Below are positions 1-6,244 of a DNA stretch of 20,811 bases, one piece after another; position 1 is the first letter of the stretch, and every line of letters starts with the position of its first letter. The notes under the pieces were generated by a model that searched no databases, was not told the origin of the DNA, and saw only the letters and a list, made by a program, of their open reading frames with translations. The position numbers were made by a program, and so were the translations under genes. Origin of the DNA: a virus; the IMG/VR virus record IMGVR_UViG_3300027985_000131, positions 1 through 20,811 of that record, one strand, 5' to 3'.

Positions 1-4
1 AGCT

Positions 5-721
5 ATGCAAATGTCGCAATTAAAACCGGCTTCGCAGCTTGCCCGCCGTTACGGCGTAAAGTCCGTCGTATTCGGTGCGCCGGGTTCGGGCAAAACCCCG
101 CTTATCAATACCGCACCGCGTCCGGTTTTACTTGTGACCGAACCCGGCATGTTGTCTATGCGCGGTTCCAACGTCCCGGCTTGGGAAGCATACACGCCCC
201 AACTTATCGCCGAATTCTTCGAATGGTTTATGAAATCCCGCGAAGCTTCGAATTTTGATACGTTGGGTATTGACAGTATTTCGAATATCGCCGAAATTAT
301 CTTGGCGGAAGAACTGTCGAAGGTTAAACACGGTATGAAGGCTTACGGTAATATGTCCGAACGCACAATGAAAATTGCGAACGACTTGTACTATATGCCG
401 CAAAAGCATATCGTAATGATTGCGAAACAAGGTCTAGTCGAAAACGGACGGCAAACCATTTTGCAGAACGGCGAAGTTACGTACGAACCGATTATGCAAA
501 AACGCCCGTTCTTTCCCGGCAAAGACCTTAACGTAAAGATTCCGCATTTATTCGACAACGTTATGCACTTGGGCGAAGCTTCCGTACCCGGACAGCCGAA
601 GCCGGTTCGGGCGTTGCGAACGAAAGAAATTCCCGAAGTGTTCGCGCGCGACCGCTTGGGGAACTTGGGCGAACTCGAACCGCCCGATTTGTCGGCGCTT
701 TTTGCAAAGGCAATGCAATAA
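5..721 (+). CDS. Sak4-like RecA-fold ATPase (AAA_24 type), phage recombination
   Basis: A 238-residue P-loop ATPase. The Walker A motif GAPGSGKT lies at residues 24-31, and a Walker B-like strand ends at Asp90 (TLGID). The size and the short N-terminus before the P-loop fit phage Sak4-type single-domain RecA-like proteins. These bind ssDNA and promote annealing or recombination, usually together with a phage ssDNA-binding protein. The next gene is such a protein, so the pair makes functional sense. The first ATG is only 4 bases from the window edge and a second lies two codons in (base 11), so the exact start cannot be settled; the frame is still open at the edge. The N-terminal pattern before the P-loop looks complete. 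Family placement is from motif and context. An alternative label is a generic AAA or nucleotide-binding phage protein. Confidence 0.85.
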   Translation: MQMSQLKPASQLARRYGVKSVVFGAPGSGKTPLINTAPRPVLLVTEPGMLSMRGSNVPAWEAYTPQLIAEFFEWFMKSREASNFDTLGIDSISNIAEIILAEELSKVKHGMKAYGNMSERTMKIANDLYYMPQKHIVMIAKQGLVENGRQTILQNGEVTYEPIMQKRPFFPGKDLNVKIPHLFDNVMHLGEASVPGQPKPVRALRTKEIPEVFARDRLGNLGELEPPDLSALFAKAMQ

Positions 722-729
722 ACGGTTAA

Positions 730-768
730 CTTCGCCGCCGTACACAATGGCGAAGACTTTTCGAAAAG
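730..768 (+). promoter_or_regulatory. Hairpin and 12-base palindrome before the ssDNA-binding protein gene
   Basis: The short gap between the ATPase and the next gene holds a 7-bp stem (cttcgcc at 730-736 pairing with ggcgaag at 749-755, 12-nt loop). Next to it is a perfect 12-base palindrome, cttttcgaaaag, at 757-768. The palindrome's last bases run into the ribosome binding site AAAAGGTGA of the downstream gene. It could be a weak terminator, an operator or a translation-control structure. There is no good T-tract, so a terminator call is weak. Confidence 0.35.
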
Positions 769-778
769 GTGAACTAAC

Positions 779-1537
779 ATGCAACTTATCCAACCCTTCA
801 ACGCGCAACAGTACGACCCGACCCAAGGCGTCGGAAGCCTGCCGATTGGCAAGCATCCGGTAATCATCGAATCGTCGGAAGTAAAGGCGAACAAAGCCAA
901 CGACGGCGGCTATCTGCAACTGAACTTGCGGATTATCGACGGCCCGCAGGCTGGCACGACTGGCGCGTATCGCTTGAACCTGTACCATTCCAACCAACAG
1001 ACCGTCGAAATCGCGCACCGCCAGTTGTCGGCGATTTGCCACGTTATCGGCGTGTTTCAAATCAACGATTCGTCGCAGCTTCATAACCTGCCGTTCCTTA
1101 TCGAAGTTGGCCCGCAGAAAAACGACCCGGCTTATACCGAAGTTAAAAAGGTCTTCGATATGAACGGCAACGAACCGGGCAAAGCTGGCGCAGGCGCAGC
1201 CCCGGCGCAACCGCAGCAACAGCCGCAAGGCCAACAGGGCGGCGCTTGGGGCGGTCAACCGCAGGGCCAGCCGCAGGGCCAGCCGAACGGCGCTTGGGGC
1301 GGCCAGCAACAGCAACCGGCACCGCAGGAACAGGCACCGCAAGGCGGCGCAGCATGGGGCGGCGGTCAGCCTGCCCAACAGCCCGCGCAGCAACCGGCGC
1401 AAGGTGGCGCGGCTTGGGGCCAGCAACCGCAGCAACAGCCCGCGCAGAACCAAGCCCCGGCCAACAACGGCGGCGGCTGGCAACAGGGCCAAGGCGGCGG
1501 CGCACCGGCTGGCGGGGCACCTTGGGGCGCGCGTTAA
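779..1537 (+). CDS. DUF669-family ssDNA-binding-like protein with W/G/Q-rich tail
   Basis: The product is 252 residues. The first ~125 match the DUF669 pattern (a conserved aromatic/Pro start, a strand ending in a basic patch, then LNLRIIDG and an AICHVIGV-like helix). DUF669 proteins are phage ssDNA-binding proteins that usually sit beside recombination ATPases, as here. Residues ~135-252 are low complexity: Q, P, G and A with recurring AWG/APWG units and evenly spaced Trp, presumably disordered and able to contact DNA or partners. The tail ends in APWGAR and lacks the acidic tip of bacterial SSB. That tip is found instead on the clamp-like protein at 4789-5931. The start is supported by AAAAGGTGA about 5 bases upstream of the ATG. 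Function is inferred from family and context. Confidence 0.8.
   Translation: MQLIQPFNAQQYDPTQGVGSLPIGKHPVIIESSEVKANKANDGGYLQLNLRIIDGPQAGTTGAYRLNLYHSNQQTVEIAHRQLSAICHVIGVFQINDSSQLHNLPFLIEVGPQKNDPAYTEVKKVFDMNGNEPGKAGAGAAPAQPQQQPQGQQGGAWGGQPQGQPQGQPNGAWGGQQQQPAPQEQAPQGGAAWGGGQPAQQPAQQPAQGGAAWGQQPQQQPAQNQAPANNGGGWQQGQGGGAPAGGAPWGAR
1249..1537 (+). repeat. Degenerate GC-rich repeats coding the W/G/Q tail
   Basis: This part of the ssDNA-binding protein gene is built from imperfect short repeats. An exact tandem pair of the 12-mer cagggccagccg lies at 1262-1285, and units encoding GAWGG, GAAWG and GGW recur to the stop codon. It is much richer in GC than its surroundings. Such tracts change length by slippage, so length variation between relatives is expected. 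Confidence 0.7.
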
Positions 1538-1556
1538 TACGCGACGCGGCGTAATT

Positions 1557-1587
1557 CGCCGGGGCTTTAACCGGCCCCGGCGTTTTT
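1557..1587 (+). terminator. Rho-independent terminator after the ssDNA-binding protein gene
   Basis: Perfect 9-bp GC-rich stem (cgccggggc at 1557-1565, gccccggcg at 1574-1582) with an 8-nt loop, followed directly by TTTTT at 1583-1587. It lies 20 bases after the stop of the ssDNA-binding protein and just before the DUF3268 gene. It probably separates high expression of the ATPase and ssDNA-binding protein from lower read-through into the rest of the module. Confidence 0.85.
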
Positions 1588-1605
1588 CTTTGGGGTTCCG
1601 TATTT

Positions 1606-2133
1606 ATGTCGAAAATCAAAGACGCATTGCCAGCGCCCGAACAATGCGATACCTGTTGTTCGTTTAATATTGAACTTACGACGAACGACCGGATTTACGG
1701 GCGCACTTACGGCGATTGGCCGCACATTTATTATTGCAACGACTGCCGGGCGGCTGTTGGCTGCCATCCGGGCACCTTTATTCCGCTTGGCCGAATGGCC
1801 GACCGCGCAACGCGCCAGCTAAGGACGAAGGCGCATAACGAATTCGACCGGCTTTGGCAAAGCGGTTTAATGCCGCGTTCCAAGGCTTACAATTGGCTTG
1901 CGTCGGAATTAGGAATAGACCCGTCGCAATGCCATATTTCGTGGCTGTCGAAAGACCAACTTAAAGACGTTGCGACACTTTCGGCGGATTATCTAAAAAA
2001 CAATTACGACGCCCTTATGCGGCGTAAGGCGAAGAACGATGCCAAGCAAGAAAAGCGAAACGAACGCGCAAGCGCAGTTGACAAGCGCACCGCAGACGAA
2101 GCAAGACGCCGGAAGACAAAACGTCGAACTTAG
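1606..2133 (+). CDS. DUF3268-family zinc-finger protein
   Basis: A 175-residue protein of the phage DUF3268 type (zinc-finger-containing domain of unknown function). Visible pairs are C14-x2-C17 and C44-x2-C47, with C53-H54 close behind. The pattern YYCNDCRAAVGCHPGTFIPLG and the following helix with the ADxxTRQLRxKAHxxFDxLW signature fit the family. Residues ~138-175 are strongly basic (KRNER, ARRRKTKRR), suggesting nucleic-acid contact. The gene sits between the ssDNA-binding protein and a nuclease, so a replication or recombination accessory role is likely. Its last 95 bases overlap the predicted start of the nuclease gene in another frame. The ribosome binding site is weak (GGGGTT about 11 bases upstream). 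Molecular function is unknown. Confidence 0.85.
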   Translation: MSKIKDALPAPEQCDTCCSFNIELTTNDRIYGRTYGDWPHIYYCNDCRAAVGCHPGTFIPLGRMADRATRQLRTKAHNEFDRLWQSGLMPRSKAYNWLASELGIDPSQCHISWLSKDQLKDVATLSADYLKNNYDALMRRKAKNDAKQEKRNERASAVDKRTADEARRRKTKRRT

Positions 2134-3136
2134 TTCGCCCGGCGTATCTGCCGCACTGGCAAAGCGCATCCTTGAAGATATAGACGAATATTGCGTTCGC
2201 ACTTACGACGGCGGGCACCGCTGGCACTTGGGCGCGTCGCTTATCGGTCGCGAATGCAAGCGGTATCTTTGGTACGTTTTCCGTTGGTGCCTTCACGAAA
2301 AGACGACAGGGCGTCAACAACGCTTGTTTAATCGTGGGCACCGTGAAGAAGAACGCTTTATAGAATGGCTGGAAGGTATCGGCTTTAAAATCTGGTTCGA
2401 AAACTACGAAGGCTTCGCATACCATGCCGAAAGCGATTCGTATTTGATAGCGAAGCCCGGTCAAGAAATCGACCCGCTTTGCGAATTCATTACGCCAGAA
2501 AATCCGAACTTCCGTGCCCACATTGCCCGCGCCAAGGCCGACGGTCTGGAATTCCCGCAATACAAGATTTCGGACGTTAACGGACACTTCGGCGGGTCGC
2601 TGGACGGCATTTGCAAATTTCCCGAACGCTACGGTATTGAAGAACCGGCGTTGCTTGAATTCAAGACCAACGGAACCGGGGCAGGCTTCAACAAACTAGG
2701 CGAAAGCGGAATGCCGGTAGCCAAGCCCGAACACTTCGCGCAAACTTCAACCTATGGCAAGAAATACGAATTTCGGTACGTCGTGTATTTGAATATCAAT
2801 AAAAACGACGATTCGTTACATATTGAAGTTACCAAGCTTGACCATAAGTTAGGCGAACAAATGATAAGCAAAGCGGAACAAATCATTTTGTCGCAAGAAG
2901 CGCCGCCGCGTTTGTCGGATAACCCGACGTTCCACAAGTGCGGCTATTGCGCAATGAAGGATATTTGCCACAAGGGCGCAATTCCCGAAAAGAATTGCCG
3001 AAGCTGCAAGAACGCCCGGCCAGTTGAAGGCGGCGAATGGTTTTGCGACGTTCATAACGGCGTAATTCCGCGCGAATTCGTGCCGCAGGCTTGCCCGTCT
3101 TACATTCCAATTACGGCGATTGCAAAGAATGACTAG
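2039..3136 (+). CDS. Cas4-like PD-(D/E)XK exonuclease with Cys clusters
   Basis: A 365-residue nuclease. The catalytic pattern is clear: GSLDG (Asp189), then LLEFKTN (Glu207, Lys209) and a motif Q helix (HFAQTSTY, Gln235). Cys73 (RECKRYLWY) plus Cys301, Cys304 and Cys310 have the layout of the Cas4/AddB Fe-S cluster, one Cys before and three after the nuclease core. Beyond it lie four more Cys (320, 323, 336, 352) that could bind a second metal. The likely role is processing DNA ends for recombination with the ATPase and ssDNA-binding protein, or nucleotide scavenging. The ATG at 2039 gives a 95-base overlap with the preceding gene; residues 1-33 are Ser/Gln/Thr-rich and not part of the fold, so a later start (for example TTG at 2078) is possible. 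It overlaps the helicase by 8 bases. Confidence 0.85.
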   Translation: MPSKKSETNAQAQLTSAPQTKQDAGRQNVELSSPGVSAALAKRILEDIDEYCVRTYDGGHRWHLGASLIGRECKRYLWYVFRWCLHEKTTGRQQRLFNRGHREEERFIEWLEGIGFKIWFENYEGFAYHAESDSYLIAKPGQEIDPLCEFITPENPNFRAHIARAKADGLEFPQYKISDVNGHFGGSLDGICKFPERYGIEEPALLEFKTNGTGAGFNKLGESGMPVAKPEHFAQTSTYGKKYEFRYVVYLNINKNDDSLHIEVTKLDHKLGEQMISKAEQIILSQEAPPRLSDNPTFHKCGYCAMKDICHKGAIPEKNCRSCKNARPVEGGEWFCDVHNGVIPREFVPQACPSYIPITAIAKND

Positions 3137-4784
3137 CCTTTACGTTCCGCGTTGGTATCAAGACGAAGCGGAATATTCGATATTCGATTACTTCGAACGC
3201 GGCGGGGCCGGAAACCCCGTCGTCGCCATGCCAACAGGTACGGGAAAGTCGGTAGTAATCGCGAATTTTATTCGCCGAATTTTCGGTTACTGGCCGAATC
3301 AGCGAATAATGATGCTTACGCATGTTAAAGAACTTATCGAACAGAACGCCGAAAAGCTTTTGTCGGTATGGCCTGTCGCGCCAATGGGTATTTATTCCGC
3401 AGGCTTGAACAGTCGCGAAATGATTATGCCAATCGTATTCGGCGGCGTTCAGTCCGTAGCCCCGGCAATTAAGCGCAGTCTTGAAGAAGACAACGACAAG
3501 CCGCCGCACCTTCGCCACTTTGGATGGCGCGACCTTCTTTTAATTGACGAATGCCATTTGTTAAGCGATAAAGAAGATTCGCATTACCAATATATTATCG
3601 CCGAATTAAAGAAGATTAATCCGCACCTAAAAGTAATCGGATTTACGGCGACGCCCTATCGAATGAAAATGGGGCTTATTACCGACAACGGTATTTTTAC
3701 CGACATTTGTTACGATATTACGGGCGTCGAATCGTTTAACCGTCTTATCGCCGAAGGTTATTTGTCGCCGCTAATTGCCAAGCCTACCCGAACCGAAATC
3801 GACGTTTCGGGCGTTGGACTTGTGGGCGGCGAATTCAATTCCAAACAGTTAGAACGGGCGGTAGATACCGACGAAGTTGTTTTTAATGCTGTTCGCGAAA
3901 TGACCGAAACAGCGTACGACCGTTCGACTTGGCTTGTCTTCGCAACTGGTATTGACAATACCGAACACGTCGCGCACGTTATCCAGTCTTACGGGCTGGA
4001 AGTTCTGCCGGTACATTCGAAATTGCCAGCGAAGACAAATACCGAACGCTTGCGCGCTTTCAAAGCTGGCGAACTTCGCGGTTTGGTATCCGGGCAGAAA
4101 CTTACAACAGGTTTCGACCATCCGCCGATAGACTATATCGCCGACCTTAACCCGACGCTTTCGCCGGGCAAACACGTTCAAAAGTTGGGACGCGGTACGC
4201 GACCTTCGCCGGAAACCGGCAAGCTTAATTGCTTGTACGGCGACTTCGCCGGGAATGTTCGTAGGCTTGGGCCAATCAACGACCCGCGTATTCCGAATCG
4301 CCCCGGCAAAGGTGGCGGCGACGCCCCGGTTCGTATCTGCGAAGTTTGCGGCGTATATAATCATGCTTCGGCCCGCGTTTGTATCAACTGCGGAACAGAA
4401 TTCAGCTTTGAAACAAAGATATTCGGAACAGCCGGGACGCTTGAACCGCTGCGAAGCGACGCGCCTTTGGTCGAATATTTCAACGTACAAAAAGTTATTT
4501 ACAACTTGCACGAAAAGCGCGACGCTAACGGCAATTTGACTAAACCGCCAATGATTAAAGTTAGCTACTTTTGCGGCTTTCAAATGTTTAACGAATTCGT
4601 AACGCTAGAACATCCGGGCTTCGCAGCGAAGCGCGCCCGCGAATGGTGGCGGCAGCGGCACCACGAAGAACCGCCGCCGACAACTTACGAAGCCTTGCGG
4701 CGTGTTTCCGAACTTCGCACGCCTACCCGTATTCGCGTATGGGTAAACAAGAAATATCCCGAAGTTCTTTCCGCTGAATGGTGA
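3129..4784 (+). CDS. Superfamily 2 DEAD/DEAH-like helicase with C-terminal zinc ribbon
   Basis: A 551-residue helicase from the ATG at 3129, which overlaps the nuclease stop by 8 bases. A TTG nine bases earlier is also in frame but less likely. Motifs in order: PxWYQ near the N-terminus, Walker A PTGTGKS (35-41), DECH (140-143), TATP (173-176), TTGFD (326-330) and QKLGRGTR (351-358). A zinc ribbon follows: C404-x2-C407 and C418-x2-C421. Layout and length fit phage SF2 helicases of the type II restriction/UvsW-like class. The likely role is unwinding or remodelling DNA at replication or recombination intermediates. The last ~130 residues contain WWRQRHHEEPPPTT and look like a phage-specific accessory domain of unknown role. 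The next gene follows after 4 bases, so translation is probably coupled. Confidence 0.9.
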   Translation: MTSLYVPRWYQDEAEYSIFDYFERGGAGNPVVAMPTGTGKSVVIANFIRRIFGYWPNQRIMMLTHVKELIEQNAEKLLSVWPVAPMGIYSAGLNSREMIMPIVFGGVQSVAPAIKRSLEEDNDKPPHLRHFGWRDLLLIDECHLLSDKEDSHYQYIIAELKKINPHLKVIGFTATPYRMKMGLITDNGIFTDICYDITGVESFNRLIAEGYLSPLIAKPTRTEIDVSGVGLVGGEFNSKQLERAVDTDEVVFNAVREMTETAYDRSTWLVFATGIDNTEHVAHVIQSYGLEVLPVHSKLPAKTNTERLRAFKAGELRGLVSGQKLTTGFDHPPIDYIADLNPTLSPGKHVQKLGRGTRPSPETGKLNCLYGDFAGNVRRLGPINDPRIPNRPGKGGGDAPVRICEVCGVYNHASARVCINCGTEFSFETKIFGTAGTLEPLRSDAPLVEYFNVQKVIYNLHEKRDANGNLTKPPMIKVSYFCGFQMFNEFVTLEHPGFAAKRAREWWRQRHHEEPPPTTYEALRRVSELRTPTRIRVWVNKKYPEVLSAEW

Positions 4785-4788
4785 ACTT

Positions 4789-5931
4789 ATGACAACCTTA
4801 GACAATAACGTTCCGCTTCCGCCCGAAGAACCGGCGAAGGAACCAGCCAAAAAGAAAAGCCCGGCCCGCAAGCGCGCGACGAAGAATAAAAGCGCAGCGC
4901 CGAACCCTGCGGCGTCGCTTATCGCGGCATTGAAGTTCGTTGCAGCCGCGCAGAAAAAGGCCGGGCCGACGAATGTTCAATTTGCCCACATTACGCACCA
5001 TTGGGCCGCAGCCTTCGACGGCGTGTTGACTGTCGCGCACCCTATCGAAGAAGACTTGGCAGCGTGCCCGCATACGTTGCAGTTTATCGACGCATTGTCG
5101 AAGGCTTCCGACGAATTGGCAATTACGCAACTTACGCCGAATTCGCTTGCCGTAGCGTCTGGCGTGTTCCGCGCGTTGGTGCCCTGCGTCGGCTTCGACG
5201 AAGTGCCCATAGCCCCGCCCGACCCGCAATGCGCAGTAATCGACGACCGGGTTAAAACGGCCTTGGCTGCGGTTTCAGGGCTGGCGACAGATAACGCCCC
5301 GGTCGCGACCTATGCCGCCGTCTTGCTGCAAGCTGGAAGCGCCGTAGCGACCAACGGGGCGGCCTTGCTGGAAGCGTGGCACGGTATCGACCTTCCGCCC
5401 GGCCTTATGCTGCCCAAGGCTGCCGCCGTGGCGATTTCGAAGGCACCTTACCCGCTAACCGGCTTCGGCTTTTCGGCGTCGTCTGCGACGTTCTATTTCG
5501 AAAACGGGGCGTTTATCAAAACGCAACTTTACGCCGAACGGTTCCCGAATTATTCCGGCTTAATGGAAGTCGAAGGCTTGAACCCTTGGGCGGTTCCCGA
5601 AGACTTCTTTAAAGGCGTTCGCGCGATTGAATCGTTTAGCCCGAACGGAAACGTATTCTTCGAAGACGGGGCGGTTCTGTCGAAGATGCACAAAGAAGAA
5701 GCTTCGACGTACAAAATCGAAGGTTTGCCCGACCGTATGGGCTTCGGCGTTAAAATGCTGTTGGCCGTCGAACATGCGTTTAAAAAGGCGCACTTTCTGC
5801 CGGAAGCAAACAAGGTCGTATTTTTCGGCGAAGACGTACGCGGGGCGCTAATGGGTCTTGACCTTGGCACCGAAGTTCCGTATAATCCGGCGAACTCCGA
5901 AGACGATTATTCGGACGACATACCGTTTTAA
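4789..5931 (+). CDS. Beta-sliding-clamp-like protein with SSB-type acidic C-terminal tip
   Basis: A 380-residue protein whose strand/helix pattern resembles a three-domain DnaN clamp: domain I about 60-145 (ending LAVASGVFRALVPC), domain II about 150-255 (AVATNGAALLEAWHGI, then LPPGLMLPK), domain III about 265-360 (ending KVVFFGEDVRGALMGL). Total length matches bacterial beta clamps. It stands between helicase and polymerase, and the polymerase ends in ALSFF, close to the clamp-binding peptide. Residues 17-34 are a Lys/Arg/Pro linker absent from ordinary clamps. The last residues, SEDDYSDDIPF, copy the SSB C-terminal tip (E. coli SSB ends DFDDDIPF), which recruits repair and replication proteins. 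The clamp assignment is from pattern and context without an alignment; the tip is seen directly. The start has GGTGA just upstream. Confidence 0.65.
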   Translation: MTTLDNNVPLPPEEPAKEPAKKKSPARKRATKNKSAAPNPAASLIAALKFVAAAQKKAGPTNVQFAHITHHWAAAFDGVLTVAHPIEEDLAACPHTLQFIDALSKASDELAITQLTPNSLAVASGVFRALVPCVGFDEVPIAPPDPQCAVIDDRVKTALAAVSGLATDNAPVATYAAVLLQAGSAVATNGAALLEAWHGIDLPPGLMLPKAAAVAISKAPYPLTGFGFSASSATFYFENGAFIKTQLYAERFPNYSGLMEVEGLNPWAVPEDFFKGVRAIESFSPNGNVFFEDGAVLSKMHKEEASTYKIEGLPDRMGFGVKMLLAVEHAFKKAHFLPEANKVVFFGEDVRGALMGLDLGTEVPYNPANSEDDYSDDIPF

Positions 5932-5941
5932 GGGGCATCGT

Positions 5942-6244
5942 ATGCTAAACGAAGAAGGCTTTATAGTTGCGAAGAAAAGCCGCGTCGTTGATAAACTGGC
6001 CGCAAGCATTCGGCAGGCTTTGCGGCCTGTCGAATTTATGACAGACGACGAATTAATGTTGCTGCCAGCGGGAAGCGTCTTCGTTTTCGACGTTGAAACT
6101 TACGTAAATTTCTTTTACGTCGCGTTTAAGTCGCTGGATAACGGAAAGTTCGTCGCGTTCGAACGTTCGCCCGACTTGGATTTTAACGAAACTAAGTTGC
6201 GTTGGATGCTTTGGCGCTTTTGCGAAATTATGACTTGCCGATGA
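5942..6244 (+). CDS. N-terminal piece of family B DNA polymerase (3'-5' exonuclease start)
   Basis: A 100-residue ORF with a strong ribosome binding site (AAGGGG, 7 bases before the ATG). Residues 46-54, SVFVFDVETY, carry the Exo I motif (Asp50, Glu52) of a DnaQ-like proofreading domain. The following strand and the helix KLRWMLWRF are what normally leads to Exo II in phage family B polymerases. The frame then runs into CEIMTCR and stops, while the matching continuation (NYDLPMIELAARG) is in the -1 frame. It is therefore the front end of the polymerase gene next door, split by a frameshift or small deletion near 6218-6230. It cannot be a complete exonuclease because Exo II and Exo III are missing. 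Its stop overlaps the downstream ATG as ATGA. Confidence 0.75.
   Translation: MLNEEGFIVAKKSRVVDKLAASIRQALRPVEFMTDDELMLLPAGSVFVFDVETYVNFFYVAFKSLDNGKFVAFERSPDLDFNETKLRWMLWRFCEIMTCR

Noticed and set aside
548-1492. Long antisense ORF opposite the ssDNA-binding protein
   Set aside because: It is the Ala/Leu/Arg-rich shadow of the low-complexity sense repeats, with no ribosome binding site or recognisable domain.
3120-3122. TTG as start of the helicase
   Set aside because: The ATG nine bases later overlaps the upstream stop in the way common to this phage.
6218-6230. Programmed -1 frameshift joining the polymerase frames
   Set aside because: No X XXY YYZ heptamer is in frame between 6187 and 6241; C TTT TGC is a poor slip site, and the Exo II segment would still be missing.
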